From contig NZ_SKCI01000002.1 in the NCBI RefSeq assembly GCF_005434965.1, positions 678,001 to 742,000 of the forward strand: DNA of 64,000 nucleotides, given 5' to 3'. How positions within the stretch are numbered: position 1 is the first letter of the stretch; each line of letters starts with the position of its first letter. Both the position numbers and the translations under genes were made by a program. This document shows, in pieces, positions 53,587-63,119 of this stretch. The notes below the pieces were generated by a model. It worked only from the letters and a program-made list of their open reading frames with translations. It was not told the DNA's origin and searched no databases. This stretch comes from Marimonas lutisalis (lineage in GTDB: Bacteria; Pseudomonadota; Alphaproteobacteria; Rhodobacterales; Rhodobacteraceae).

Positions 53587-53622
53587 CTGCCCGAATGGCC
53601 GGTTCTCCGGCTTTTCGGGCAG
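53587..53622 (-). terminator. Strong hairpin after cfa
   Basis: Nine-base arms CTGCCCGAA / TTCGGGCAG, a 2x2 internal loop and an inner GCCGG-TTCT-CCGGC stem: 14 base pairs in all. It lies downstream of the cfa stop (minus strand) and 5 bases above the GT87 ATG, so it is the best terminator candidate for cfa. Confidence 0.6.
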
Positions 53623-53660
53623 GTTAGAGCATGGGGCGCAATCCGTCCATCGTGCGGTGG

Positions 53661-54893
53661 CTATTCGGCGGCTTGGGCATAACCGCTGCCTTCCTCGGCC
53701 GGGTAGAGATAGTCGCGCGTCAGCGGCACCGCGGCCTGGTTCGGCGACAGCTGGAACTGGAAGACCACCTGCGCATTCAGTCGGAAGGTGAGCTCGCTGG
53801 CGATGAGATAGTAACGCCACATCCGGCAGAAGCGATCATCGTAGAGCGCCCGGGCGCTCTCGATATTGGCCATGAAACGCTCATACCAGTGCCGCAGCGT
53901 TTCGGCATAGTGCAGGCGCCAGACCTCGACATCGGTGGTGACAAGCCCGCGCGGTTCGAGCGCCGACATCACCTCGGACATGGCGGGGACGTAGCCGCCG
54001 GGGAAGATGTATTTCGTGATCCAGGGGCTGGTCGTGCCCGGCGGCGTCGACCGCCCGATAGTGTGAATGAGCGCGATGCCGTCATCGGTGAGCAGGTCAT
54101 GCACCTTTTCGAAATAGGTGCCGTAATGTGGTACGCCGACATGTTCGAACATGCCGACTGAAACGATGCGGTCGAACTTGCCGGTCACGGCGCGATAATC
54201 CTTGAGCAGGAACTGCGCGCGATCGGCGAGGCCCGCTTTTTCTGCGCGTTCATTTGCCATGGCATGCTGTTCGGTCGAGAGCGTGACGCCGGTGACCTGC
54301 GCGCCGTAGTCACGCGCGAGCGTCAGCCCCATGCCGCCCCAGCCGCAGCCGATATCGAGCACCCGCATGCCCGGTTCGATCAGCAGTTTTTCGGCGATGT
54401 GGCGTTTCTTGGCCTCCTGGGCCTCGTCCAGAGACATGTCTGGCCGCGCGAAATAAGCGCAGGAATATTGCCGGTCATCGTCGAGAAAGAGATCGTAAAG
54501 CGCGCCGGAGAGATCGTAGTGATGGGCCACATTGGCCCGGGACCGCTGGGCGGGGTTGAATTGCTGAAGCCGCCGTCCGGCATGGCGCAGGGCGTCCAGC
54601 GGTTTGCGGAACCACGGCTGGCCGTGGCTTGCGATGTTGCTGATCGCCAGCGACATGAACCCGTAAAGATCGTCATCCTCGATCGTGAGCGTTCCGTCCA
54701 TATAGGCCTCGCCCACCGCAAGTTCGGGGTTGAACACGATTTTGCGTGGCAGGGCCGCATCGTGCAACGTGACGGCAACGTGCGGGCCCTGACCGTTGCC
54801 ATAGCGGCGCGTCGTGCCATCGGGCATGGTGAGTGAAAAATCGCCCTCGCGCATGAGATGCGCCAGAAGTCGATCCAGGGCTGTGGTCCACAT
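53661..54893 (-). CDS. cfa: Cyclopropane-fatty-acyl-phospholipid synthase
   Basis: 410-residue SAM-dependent enzyme adding a methylene bridge to cis-unsaturated acyl chains of membrane lipids. SAM motif I MRVLDIGCGWGGMGL, then VTGVTLSTEQHAMANERA, FDRIVSVGMFEHVGVPHYGTYF, and the active-site region ITKYIFPGGYVPAMSE with LHYAETLRHWYERF. HHYDLSGALYDLFLDDDRQYSCAYF is the CFA signature. GGGAGA precedes ATG 54893; the longer start at 55007 has no family support. Cyclopropanation typically rises in stationary phase and acid stress. Confidence 0.94.
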   Translation of the reverse strand: MWTTALDRLLAHLMREGDFSLTMPDGTTRRYGNGQGPHVAVTLHDAALPRKIVFNPELAVGEAYMDGTLTIEDDDLYGFMSLAISNIASHGQPWFRKPLDALRHAGRRLQQFNPAQRSRANVAHHYDLSGALYDLFLDDDRQYSCAYFARPDMSLDEAQEAKKRHIAEKLLIEPGMRVLDIGCGWGGMGLTLARDYGAQVTGVTLSTEQHAMANERAEKAGLADRAQFLLKDYRAVTGKFDRIVSVGMFEHVGVPHYGTYFEKVHDLLTDDGIALIHTIGRSTPPGTTSPWITKYIFPGGYVPAMSEVMSALEPRGLVTTDVEVWRLHYAETLRHWYERFMANIESARALYDDRFCRMWRYYLIASELTFRLNAQVVFQFQLSPNQAAVPLTRDYLYPAEEGSGYAQAAE

Positions 54894-55140
54894 TTGTCTC
54901 TCCCTGTCTGTATGCGCCTTACCCGGGCGCGGAAAAACCAGTGATCCTTGCTCTACCTGTTTGATATCCGGGCCGTGGCCCTCCTTTTCGCTCCTGCCGC
55001 GCGCCAATTTACTTCAAATCGGCCAATTCGAAAAGCTTTGCGCCCGGCGTCCCGTGGTTTGAGGCCGAGACCCTTGACTTTGCCGTTCATGCAAGGTGTA
55101 TCGGCGCGACCGGATCAAACACCCCTGAAAGGGACGCATC

Positions 55141-56916
55141 ATGCACGCCTATCGCAGCCATTCCTGCGCCGCATTGACGAAAGACAACGTCGGAGAGTCC
55201 GTCCGCCTGTCGGGCTGGGTTCACCGGGTGCGCGACCATGGCGGCGTGCTCTTCATCGACCTGCGCGACCATTACGGCGTGACCCAGGTGCTGTGCGATC
55301 CCGACAGCCCGGTTTTCGCCGAGGTGGAAAAGGTGCGCAGCGAGTGGTGCATCCGCATCGACGGCAACGTCAAGGCGCGCGACCCGGAGCTGGTGAACCC
55401 CAAGATACCCACCGGCGAGATTGAGGTGTTCATCCGCGACATGGAAGTGCTGGGCGCGGCAGACGAATTGCCGCTGATGGTGTTCGGTGACCAGGAATAT
55501 CCCGAGGAAACCCGCCTGCGCTATCGTTACCTGGACCTGCGCCGCGAGAAGATGCAGAACCACATGACCCTGCGCAGCGACGTGGTGGCCAGCATCCGCC
55601 GCCGCATGTGGGATATCGGGTTCCGCGAATACCAGACGCCGATCATCACGGCATCGAGCCCCGAGGGTGCGCGTGACTTCCTGGTGCCGTCCCGCCTGCA
55701 TCCCGGCAAGTTCTATGCCCTGCCGCAGGCGCCGCAGCAGTTCAAACAGCTGATCATGGTGTCGGGCTTTGACAAGTATTTCCAGATCGCGCCGTGCTTC
55801 CGCGACGAGGACCCGCGCGCCGACCGCAGCCCGACCGATTTCTACCAGCTGGACATGGAGATGAGTTTCGTCGAGCAGGAGGATATCTTTGGCACTATCC
55901 AGCCGGTGATCGAAGGCGTGTTCGAAGAGTTCGGCGGTGGCCACAAGGTGGACAAGCTGTGGCCGCGCATCAAGTTCGCGGATGCGATGAAATGGTACGG
56001 CACCGACAAGCCCGACCTGCGTAACCCGATCAAGATGCAGGACGTGAGCGAGCATTTCCGCGGCTCGGGCTTTGCGATCTTCGCCAAGCTGCTGGAGCAG
56101 GAGGGCACGGAAATCCGCGCCATTCCCGCGCCGAATGGCGGCAGCCGCAAGTTCTGTGACCGGATGAACGCCTATGCCCAGAAAGAGGGCCTGCCGGGGA
56201 TGGGATACATCTTCTGGCGCGATGGCGAGAACGGCATGGAAGCCGCGGGCCCGCTGGCCAAGAATATCGGACCCGAGCGCACCGAGGCGATCCGGCTGCA
56301 GCTGGGCCTGGGCAAGGGCGATGCGGCGTTTTTCCTGGGCGGCAAGCCCGCCACGTTCGAAGCCGTCGCCGGCCGCGCGCGCAAAGTGATCGGCGAAGAG
56401 CTGGACCTGACCGAGAAGAACCGGTTTGCCTTCTGCTGGGTCGTGGATTTCCCGATGTACGAGAAAGACGACGAAAGCGGCGAGATCGATTTCAGCCACA
56501 ACCCGTTCTCGATGCCGCAGGGCGGGGCCGAGGCGCTGGACGGCGATCCGCTGGAGGTGCTGGGTTACCAGTATGACCTGGCGTGCAACGGTTATGAGCT
56601 GGTGTCCGGGGCGATCCGGAACCACAAGCTGGAAATCATGTACAAGGCGTTTGCGCTGGCCGGGTATGGCAAGGACGAGGTCGAGAAACGCTTTGGCGGG
56701 ATGGTCAACGCGTTCAAATACGGCGCGCCGCCGCACGGGGGCTGTGCCGCCGGGATCGACCGGATCGTGATGCTGCTGGCGGATGAACCCAATATCCGTG
56801 AGGTTATCATGTTCCCGATGAACCAGCGCGCGGAAGACCTGATGATGAACGCACCCAGCGACGCCAGCCCCGAGCAGCTGATGGAGCTGAGTCTGCGGGT
56901 GGTGGAGCAGGAGTAA
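55141..56916 (+). CDS. aspS: Aspartyl-tRNA synthetase (bacterial type)
   Basis: 591-residue class II synthetase. N-terminal OB-fold anticodon-binding domain ([26 protein letters not shown]). Motif 1/2 regions [27 protein letters not shown] and [29 protein letters not shown] insertion domain of bacterial AspRS covers about 290-410. Motif 3 is [24 protein letters not shown]. Length matches bacterial AspRS. Whether it is discriminating or also charges tRNA-Asn cannot be read off. A perfect terminator follows. Confidence 0.98.
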   Translation: MHAYRSHSCAALTKDNVGESVRLSGWVHRVRDHGGVLFIDLRDHYGVTQVLCDPDSPVFAEVEKVRSEWCIRIDGNVKARDPELVNPKIPTGEIEVFIRDMEVLGAADELPLMVFGDQEYPEETRLRYRYLDLRREKMQNHMTLRSDVVASIRRRMWDIGFREYQTPIITASSPEGARDFLVPSRLHPGKFYALPQAPQQFKQLIMVSGFDKYFQIAPCFRDEDPRADRSPTDFYQLDMEMSFVEQEDIFGTIQPVIEGVFEEFGGGHKVDKLWPRIKFADAMKWYGTDKPDLRNPIKMQDVSEHFRGSGFAIFAKLLEQEGTEIRAIPAPNGGSRKFCDRMNAYAQKEGLPGMGYIFWRDGENGMEAAGPLAKNIGPERTEAIRLQLGLGKGDAAFFLGGKPATFEAVAGRARKVIGEELDLTEKNRFAFCWVVDFPMYEKDDESGEIDFSHNPFSMPQGGAEALDGDPLEVLGYQYDLACNGYELVSGAIRNHKLEIMYKAFALAGYGKDEVEKRFGGMVNAFKYGAPPHGGCAAGIDRIVMLLADEPNIREVIMFPMNQRAEDLMMNAPSDASPEQLMELSLRVVEQE

Positions 56917-56941
56917 AGGCGCCCATTCCGGTGTTTTGAAG

Positions 56942-56969
56942 CGGCGCCCACGGGCGCCGTTTTCGGTTT
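56942..56969 (+). terminator. Rho-independent terminator of aspS
   Basis: Seven-base stem CGGCGCC / GGCGCCG with CACG loop, followed directly by TTTTCGGTTT. It is the most canonical intrinsic terminator in the window, 25 bases after the aspS stop, and its T-run overlaps the stop codon of the convergent gene at 56968. Confidence 0.85.
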
Positions 56970-57582
56970 ACCAATCGCCCAGCCGGACATGGCGCCCGAC
57001 GATCAGCCGGCAGGCAAACCCGTTTTCGGGGTCGTCCTTGACCATCATCTTGCAGACCCGCATTTCGTTTTCCAGTTCGAGCGGTTCGCCCTTGCGGAAC
57101 ATGCGCTGGTGATAGCCGCCCTTGCCGTTGACGCCGATCACGAGCGTCACGCTGCCCGGCACGACGGCACGCAGGCTGTCGGCCTGCGCGTCTGTCAGAA
57201 ACTCGCCGGGCAGCCAGGCATGCCACCAGCGCCAAGTCGCGGGGGTGATTTCCGCGTGCAGCGTGCAATCATCCGCCCTGCGGGCGCAGATGCGCAGGGC
57301 CGCGGCGCGGGCGTTTGCAAGGGAATTCACGCGCATTACCCCACCGGTCGCACCGGTGGATGGGGACACGGCGAGCGCCGCGAAATAGGGCGCGCGGGCG
57401 AATCTTTCGTCGAAAAGTTCCTGTTGCCGGGAGGTCAGCGGGGCATCGCGAAGCACGTTGAGTTTCCGGCCCGGCCCCAGATCGTAGAGCGCCATGCGCG
57501 GGTCGCGTAGAAAGAGCGCCCATGTTGCGAGGGCGAGGGCGGCGAGAACCACGAAACCGATTACCAGACGCTTGAGGGTCAT
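56968..57582 (-). CDS. Small membrane-anchored protein of unknown function
   Basis: 204 residues. N-terminal TM LVIGFVVLAALALATWALFL (about 5-24), then a soluble domain with FDERFARAPYFAALAVSPSTGATGG and paired cysteines in LRICARRADDCTLHAEI and MRVCKMMVKD..FACRL that could form disulfides in the periplasm. The start at 57582 (MTLKRLVIG) has AGGAGAGGC upstream; the reading-frame start at 57696 overlaps the promoter of the divergent DUF1800 gene and is rejected. Family not recognised. Confidence 0.7.
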   Translation of the reverse strand: MTLKRLVIGFVVLAALALATWALFLRDPRMALYDLGPGRKLNVLRDAPLTSRQQELFDERFARAPYFAALAVSPSTGATGGVMRVNSLANARAAALRICARRADDCTLHAEITPATWRWWHAWLPGEFLTDAQADSLRAVVPGSVTLVIGVNGKGGYHQRMFRKGEPLELENEMRVCKMMVKDDPENGFACRLIVGRHVRLGDW

Positions 57583-57761
57583 GTGCCTCTCCTTGTTGGC
57601 GGCAGGATGGCCGGGCAATGGGACAGGAGCAGGGCGGCATTTGGGTTTTCCGGTGGGTCGGCGGAACGTCGCGGGGGCGTGGGGATGTGATTGCAAGACG
57701 GCTGGATTTGCCGCGGCAAGGGTCTATGTTGACGATTATCGAGGCGCCGAGAGGAGAAGCC

Positions 57762-59162
57762 ATGGCGAGCTTTGATCCAGTTCTGGCGGAAACGCGGTTT
57801 GGCTGCGGTCTTGGGCCGGGCCTGACCCCGGCGGTTGACGCGGGCGAGATGATGAGCCGGCTGAGCGGCCCGGACGAGGCGGCGCAGCGGTTTCGGATCG
57901 AGGATTTCGGAGCCTTTGCCCCGCGCATGGCGCGAACGCACGAGCTGCGCAAGGCGCTTCGCAAGGTGCGCGGCACCGAGGGCGAGACAGCCGCGCGCAA
58001 GGCGATCAAGCTGGAGCGAGCCTCGGCCCGCAAGGCGCAGCGGGGATGGCTGTGGCACGCGATGATGCGGCGGGCGCATACGCGGGACGGGCTGCGCGAG
58101 CGGCTCGCGTTTTTCTGGTCGGATCACTTTACGGCCGTGGGCAAGGCCGGCGTGCTGCGCCGGGCCAACGCGCCCTATGTCGAGGCGGCGATCCGGCCGC
58201 ATCTGACCGGCAGTTTCGCCGAAATGCTGCGTGCGGTCGCCACGCAGCCCCTGATGCTGCATTACCTGGACCAGGTTTATTCGGCCGGCCCCAACAGCAT
58301 CCAGGCGGAACGCACGGCCAACAACCCGCGCAAGAAGGGGCTGAACGAGAACCTGGCGCGCGAGATTCTTGAGCTGCACACGCTGGGGGTGGACGGCCCC
58401 TATGACCAGGAGGATGTGCGCGAACTGGCCGAGCTTCTGACCGGGCTGAGCTATTCGCCGCAGGGCGGGTTCAAGTTTCGCAAGGCAATGGTGGAGCCGG
58501 GGGCCGAGACGGTTCTGGGGGTGAGCTATGGCGGGGGTAAGGCCAAGCTGGGCGATATCCTGCGGGCGCTGGACGATCTGGCCCACAGGCCCGAAACCGG
58601 GCGGCATATCGCGCGCAAGCTGGCGGTGCATTTCCTGGGCGACCGGCCGGAGGAGGACGTGGTGAGCCATGTCGCGCAGCGGTTCATCGAGACCGGGGGC
58701 AACCTGGCCGAGGTGACCGCAGCGCTTTTGGAGCATCCGGCAGCATGGGACGGTGTGCGGCCCGGCAACGTCAAGCAGCCGGTGGATTTCATCGGTTCGA
58801 CGCTGCGCGCGCTGGCGGTGCCGCCCGAGGCGCTGGATGTTGCGCAGGAGCGCCGGATCAGCGCGGTGATCGAGGCGCCGATGACCTTGATGGGCCAGCG
58901 TTGGGAACGGCCGCTGGGCCCGGACGGATGGCCCGAGGACGACGATGCTTGGATCACGCCGCAGCGCATGGCAGCGCGCCTGGAATGGGCGATGACGGTG
59001 CCGGCGTTGCTGCGCCCGGACCTGCCCGACCCGCGCGATTTCGTCGAAACCGCGCTGGGCGGACGGGCGCCGGAAGAATTGATGTTTGCGGCGCGGGCGG
59101 CCGAGGACAGATCGACGGGTGTGGGGCTCATCCTGGCCTCGCCCGCGTTTCAGAGGATGTAG
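57762..59162 (+). CDS. DUF1800 family protein
   Basis: 466-residue protein. Diagnostic segments are LRERLAFFWSDHFTAVGKAG, EMLRAVATQPLMLHYLDQVYSAGPNS, NPRKKGLNENLAREILELHTLGVDG and YDQEDVRELAELLTGLS. No signal peptide is visible at the start (MASFDPVLAET) chosen at 57762 with GAGGAG upstream. DUF1800 and DUF1501 genes are almost always paired; the pair is thought to handle a secreted or surface macromolecule. Function unknown. Confidence 0.88.
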   Translation: MASFDPVLAETRFGCGLGPGLTPAVDAGEMMSRLSGPDEAAQRFRIEDFGAFAPRMARTHELRKALRKVRGTEGETAARKAIKLERASARKAQRGWLWHAMMRRAHTRDGLRERLAFFWSDHFTAVGKAGVLRRANAPYVEAAIRPHLTGSFAEMLRAVATQPLMLHYLDQVYSAGPNSIQAERTANNPRKKGLNENLAREILELHTLGVDGPYDQEDVRELAELLTGLSYSPQGGFKFRKAMVEPGAETVLGVSYGGGKAKLGDILRALDDLAHRPETGRHIARKLAVHFLGDRPEEDVVSHVAQRFIETGGNLAEVTAALLEHPAAWDGVRPGNVKQPVDFIGSTLRALAVPPEALDVAQERRISAVIEAPMTLMGQRWERPLGPDGWPEDDDAWITPQRMAARLEWAMTVPALLRPDLPDPRDFVETALGGRAPEELMFAARAAEDRSTGVGLILASPAFQRM

Positions 59163-59166
59163 GGCG

Positions 59167-60447
59167 ATGGCCGGGGAGATGAATCGCAGGAGGTTTATGA
59201 CACGGGCGGTGGCGCTGGGCTGTTCTGCGGCGGCGAGCCCGCTGTTGACGCCGGTGAGCTTTGCCGCGGCACCGTGGGATAGCCGGCTGGTGGTGATCAT
59301 ACTGCGCGGCGGGATGGACGGGCTGGAGGTGGTTCAGCCGCGCGGCGCGGCGGAATATGCAGCGCTGCGCAAACCCGACCCGGCCCTGGGCGTGGGCGCC
59401 GAGGGCGGGCCGATCGACCTGGATGGCTATTTCGCCATGCACCCGGCGCTGGGTGCGCTGGCGCCGTTGTGGGCTGGTGGGCAGCTTGCCTTTGTGCATG
59501 CGGTTTCAACGCCTTACCGCAACAAGCGCAGCCATTTCGACGGCCAGGACATCCTGGAAGCCGGTACGCCGGGGCTGGATGGCGGCATGCGCGATGGCTG
59601 GCTGAACCGGTTGCTGCAGGCGGTGCCCGGGGTCGAGGCCGAGACGGCCTTTGCGGTGGGGCGTTCGGACATGCTGTTGATGCGTGGGGCGGCGCCGGTG
59701 GCCAATTGGTCGCCCGATGCGGGGTTGCAGATGGTCAGCCCGCAGGCGATGCGCCTGTTGCAGCGTGTGATGCACGACGATCCGCTGTTTTCCGCCGCGC
59801 TGAGCGAGGCGGTGGAGCTGTCGAGCGAGGACTTGGCCGCCGCCGCGATGGAGCAGGGTGGGATGGCCATGGGGGCCGACATGCAGGCGCAGGACGGCGA
59901 GATGTCGATGGCGCAAATGGTCAGCGAGATGCGGACACGGGCGCAATCCGGGGGGCATCGCGCGATCGCGGAATATGCCGGCCGGAAACTGCTTGGCGAT
60001 ACGCGGATCGCGGCGTTTTCACTCAATGGGTGGGACACGCATGCCTATCAGAGCCGCACGCTGGTGCCGCCGCTGACGCGGCTGGCCGAGATGATCGTGG
60101 CCCTGCGGGAAACGGTGGGCGCGGCGGTCTGGCAGAAAACGGTCGTGGTGACGATGACCGAGTTCGGCCGCACCGCGCGGCTCAATGGCTCGCAGGGCAC
60201 TGACCATGGCACGGGTGGGGCGATGATTCTGGCGGGTGGCGCGCTGAAGGGCGGGCGCGTGGCGGGCGACTGGCCGGGCCTGGCCGAGGCCGACCTTTAC
60301 CAGCGGCGCGACCTGATGCCGACGGCCGATGTGCGCGCGCATGCGGCCTGGATCATGCGCGGACTGTTCGGGCTGGAGCGCGGCGTGCTGGAGAACACGG
60401 TGTTCCCGGGGCTGGAGATGGGGCGCGGTCCGGGGCATCTGATCTAG
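59167..60447 (+). CDS. DUF1501 family protein with Tat signal
   Basis: 426-residue alkaline-phosphatase-fold-like protein of the DUF1501 (sulfatase-related) family. A twin-arginine signal MNRRRFMTRAVALGCSAAAS is followed by VIILRGGMDGLEVVQPRG. Further conserved parts are PYRNKRSHFDGQDILEAG, NGWDTHAYQ, VVTMTEFGRTARLNGSQGTDHGTGGAM. Metal-binding Asp/His are likely in FDGQD, DTH and DHG. ATG 59167 lies 4 bases after DUF1800; an ATG at 59179 directly before the RRR motif is equally possible. Exported folded, presumably with a metal cofactor. Confidence 0.9.
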   Translation: MAGEMNRRRFMTRAVALGCSAAASPLLTPVSFAAAPWDSRLVVIILRGGMDGLEVVQPRGAAEYAALRKPDPALGVGAEGGPIDLDGYFAMHPALGALAPLWAGGQLAFVHAVSTPYRNKRSHFDGQDILEAGTPGLDGGMRDGWLNRLLQAVPGVEAETAFAVGRSDMLLMRGAAPVANWSPDAGLQMVSPQAMRLLQRVMHDDPLFSAALSEAVELSSEDLAAAAMEQGGMAMGADMQAQDGEMSMAQMVSEMRTRAQSGGHRAIAEYAGRKLLGDTRIAAFSLNGWDTHAYQSRTLVPPLTRLAEMIVALRETVGAAVWQKTVVVTMTEFGRTARLNGSQGTDHGTGGAMILAGGALKGGRVAGDWPGLAEADLYQRRDLMPTADVRAHAAWIMRGLFGLERGVLENTVFPGLEMGRGPGHLI

Positions 60448-60519
60448 AACGCAGCTTCGCCTATCCTGCGGACGGGATAGTGGAACATGGATTCGTAGAA
60501 ATCAGGTTCGATTCGACGC

Positions 60520-60699
60520 TTAGAGAACGACGTGCTCGGCGGCGCGGTCCTGCGCGGCGTCGGCCAGTTCCGGGCCCGAGGTGGCGAGCGTGCCGAAGAT
60601 CGCGGAAACGAGCATCACGGCCCCGGCCAGCAGAACGGTCCAGTCGGCGGCCACGTGGCCGGCATCGTCGCTGACAAAGCGGTGAAAGATTTTTTCCAT
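60520..60699 (-). CDS. 59-residue Flp-like pilin or small membrane protein
   Basis: MEKIFHRFVSDDAGHVAADW followed by one hydrophobic segment TVLLAGAVMLVSAIFGTLAT and an Ala/Asp/Glu tail. The acidic-Gly then '[AT]xDW[TV]VL' junction before the TM resembles Flp-family pilins of Rhodobacteraceae. No tad/cpa genes are in the window. The start has a modest AGGGTAG upstream. It could also be an unrelated single-pass protein. Confidence 0.65.
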   Translation of the reverse strand: MEKIFHRFVSDDAGHVAADWTVLLAGAVMLVSAIFGTLATSGPELADAAQDRAAEHVVL

Positions 60700-60818
60700 C
60701 GATCATCTACCCTGGTTTCGCCCGACGGGCGGTTGGAACAGGCCGAAGATGCGCGGCAAATGTGGCGCAATTGGGCAAACCCCGCGGCATTGGTGGTATT
60801 TCTTCGCGGCGATTTGCC

Positions 60819-61544
60819 TTACATCGCGGCACGTTCGGCCAGCCGTTCCTGCACCAGCCCGGCAAGGCGGGCCACGTCGGTACGGGTGGGGGCGTTCTGG
60901 CGCCGGGCCTCGGCCAGCGATTGCGCGGCGCGGGCCAGTTGCGTGTCATCGGCGCTGCGCGCCACGCCACCGACGAATTGCGCCAGGTAGTCCAGCACAG
61001 GGCCATCGTGATCGTCGCCCAGCATGTCGGCAATATGGGCCATGTCATCGCGATAGGCGATCGGATCGGGGCGAATTTCATCTTCATTCAGAAGGCGCGG
61101 GCCCGAGGGCTGACGATCGGCGGGCAGATGCGCCAGGATCGCCTGCTGGAAGTCGCCAAGCCGGGTGAGCGGTTTGGGCAGGAACCCATCGGCCCCGGCG
61201 GCAAGCGCCATGGCCTCGGCGCCGTCATCGCCACTGGTGGCGAGAATGACGCCCACGCGCGGGGACATCCGGTGCATTTCATCGATCAGCTCGATGCCCG
61301 AACCATCGGGCAGGCCAAGGTCGATGATCACGACGGAAGGACGGTAGACCTGCAGGTGGCGACGTGCCGAGGCTAGGCAATCGGCCCGGCGGATGCGCGC
61401 GCCCGAGCGCAGGCAGAGAAGGCGCATCGCTTCACAGGCGAAGCGGCTATCCTCGACCACGAGGATGGTGAGCCCCAGAAGCGGCCGGGCCGCGGTGGGC
61501 GAGCGATAGGTGGGCATTGTGTCGAAATCATCCATGTCAGGCAT
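60819..61544 (-). CDS. Orphan response regulator with unknown C-terminal region
   Basis: 241 residues. Receiver domain (about 24-140): TILVVEDSRFACEAM holds the acidic pocket, VVIIDLGLPDGSG the phospho-accepting Asp, and FLPKPLTRL the conserved Lys. The last 100 residues (from DRQPSGPRLLNEDEIRP) are helical and resemble no output domain I recognise; no DNA-binding helix-turn-helix or GGDEF is seen. No histidine kinase is adjacent. An ATG at 61535 is an alternative start. Confidence 0.88.
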   Translation of the reverse strand: MPDMDDFDTMPTYRSPTAARPLLGLTILVVEDSRFACEAMRLLCLRSGARIRRADCLASARRHLQVYRPSVVIIDLGLPDGSGIELIDEMHRMSPRVGVILATSGDDGAEAMALAAGADGFLPKPLTRLGDFQQAILAHLPADRQPSGPRLLNEDEIRPDPIAYRDDMAHIADMLGDDHDGPVLDYLAQFVGGVARSADDTQLARAAQSLAEARRQNAPTRTDVARLAGLVQERLAERAAM

Positions 61545-61713
61545 CCTTTGGCAGCAGAGAACGACTCGAGGATTAGGCAGGCGTGGCTAACGCAAGGTTA
61601 ATGGTGCGGCAAAAACGGTCCGATGGCTTGCACGCGCGGGTGCGCGCCCCCATAACCACCCCAAGACATGACGCCGGCACAGGCCGGGGAGCTGACAAGG
61701 AGAGAGCAACGCC

Positions 61714-62118
61714 ATGATCGGACGCCTGAACCACGTAGCCATTGCCGTGCCGGACCTGGAAGCCGCCTCGGCGCAGTATCGCGATGCTCTGGGGGCCAAG
61801 GTGGGCGCCCCGCAGGATGAGCCCGACCACGGCGTAACGGTGGTGTTCATCGAGCTGCCCAACACCAAGATCGAGCTTCTCTACCCTCTGGGTGAGGATT
61901 CGCCCATCAAGGGGTTCCTGGAGAAAAACCCGGCGGGCGGTATTCACCATGTCTGCTATGAGGTCGAGGACATCATCGCGGCGCGCGATCACCTGAAGGC
62001 GCAGGGCGCGCGGGTTCTGGGCAATGGCGAGCCGAAGATCGGCGCGCATGGCAAGCCGGTGCTGTTCCTACATCCGAAGGATTTCCAGGGCACGCTGGTG
62101 GAACTGGAGCAGGTCTGA
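61714..62118 (+). CDS. mce: Methylmalonyl-CoA epimerase
   Basis: 134-residue vicinal-oxygen-chelate (glyoxalase-fold) enzyme that interconverts (2S)- and (2R)-methylmalonyl-CoA in the propionyl-CoA to succinyl-CoA route. GRLNHVAIAVPDLEAASAQYRDALGA is the epimerase N-terminus; metal ligands include His7, Glu in IELLYPL, and Glu near VELEQV, and the active-site acid sits in GGIHHVCYEVED. AAGGAGAGAG before the ATG. Coupled to DUF1467 by TGATG. Confidence 0.95.
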   Translation: MIGRLNHVAIAVPDLEAASAQYRDALGAKVGAPQDEPDHGVTVVFIELPNTKIELLYPLGEDSPIKGFLEKNPAGGIHHVCYEVEDIIAARDHLKAQGARVLGNGEPKIGAHGKPVLFLHPKDFQGTLVELEQV

Positions 62119-62408
62119 TGGGGATCACCTCGGCCCTCGTGCTTTATGCGGTGCTGTGGTTCATCACCCTGCTGGTGATCATTCCGATCCGTCTGAAGAC
62201 CCAGGGCGATGTGGGCGAGATCGTGCCCGGCACACAGGCGGGCGCCCCGCATGAGCACAACCTGAAGAAAAAGGCGCTGATCACCACGGTGGTGGCGGCG
62301 GTCCTGTGGGCGATCATCGCCGGGATCATCATCACCGGCACGATCACCGTGCGCGATCTGGACTGGTTCGGCCGGATGGGCCCGCCGGGCGGCGGGCTGA
62401 GCCAGTAG
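62118..62408 (+). CDS. DUF1467 family membrane protein
   Basis: 96 residues with two TM helices (ALVLYAVLWFITLLVIIPI and ALITTVVAAVLWAIIAGIIIT) flanking a basic loop with LKTQGDVGEIVPGTQAGAP, the DUF1467 pattern. It regularly follows mce in alphaproteobacteria. Function unknown. Confidence 0.9.
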   Translation: MGITSALVLYAVLWFITLLVIIPIRLKTQGDVGEIVPGTQAGAPHEHNLKKKALITTVVAAVLWAIIAGIIITGTITVRDLDWFGRMGPPGGGLSQ

Positions 62409-62417
62409 GGCTGCCGC

Positions 62418-63119
62418 CTAGCGGTCCTTCAGCCCGTGGAAGATATGGGTGAAGGTGGCCGCGCCAAGGATCGGGATGAAGAGGTTGACCAGCGGTATGC
62501 TGAGCGGCATGGCCATGAGCGTGCCGGCGGCCCAGATTGTCAGCCCGTGGCGCTTGCGCAGGTTTTTTGCGCCGGCGCGGCCGACCCGGCGCATGGCGGC
62601 GAGCTGAAAATACTCGCGCCCCAGAAGAAAGCCGTTCAGCCCCCAGAAAATGAAGAGCGCGGCCGGCGGGAAAAGCGCGTAGAGCACGAAGGCCAGAAGG
62701 TTGGCGCCGATCAGCACGCCAAGGAAGTTGAGCGTGTCGCGCAGCGCCTCGAAAAACGGGATGGGGGCGACCTGGGGCAGGGTGGGATAGTGACGGTCCT
62801 CGACCGCTTCGGCCACTTCCTCGAGAAACATGGAAGTGATCGCCGAGGCGACCGGCACCATGAGAAACACCGACAGCACCAGCATGAAGAGGAAAGACGA
62901 GACCGACAGCAGATCATTGAGCCATTCGACCCGGCCCAGAACGTCGAAATAACCGTCGGGTCCGACGGTGATTTCGATGATCCACAAGAGCCCGGCATAG
63001 GCGGCCACAAGGAGTGCGAAGGTGAGCGCGATGCCGATCCAGAGCACGCGGCGAAAGCGCCGGTCACCAATTTGTGCAATGGCCCGGAAAAAGCTGCCGA
63101 GGATCAGTCCGATATCCAT
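62418..63119 (-). CDS. EI24/CysZ-like membrane protein
   Basis: 233-residue EI24-domain protein with about four to six TM helices. MDIGLILGSFFRAIAQIGDRRFRRVLWIG is the N-terminal helix; SAITSMFLEEVAEAVEDRHYP and GREYFQLAAMRR are the conserved EI24 segments. CysZ members carry sulfate, but no cys genes are near. It overlaps the nitroreductase gene by 16 bases on the same strand. Confidence 0.85.
   Translation of the reverse strand: MDIGLILGSFFRAIAQIGDRRFRRVLWIGIALTFALLVAAYAGLLWIIEITVGPDGYFDVLGRVEWLNDLLSVSSFLFMLVLSVFLMVPVASAITSMFLEEVAEAVEDRHYPTLPQVAPIPFFEALRDTLNFLGVLIGANLLAFVLYALFPPAALFIFWGLNGFLLGREYFQLAAMRRVGRAGAKNLRKRHGLTIWAAGTLMAMPLSIPLVNLFIPILGAATFTHIFHGLKDR

Noticed and set aside
60461-60706. 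81-codon minus-strand frame beginning MIDGKNLSP
   Set aside because: Overlaps the better supported 59-residue Flp-like ORF in another frame and is Arg-rich shadow sequence.
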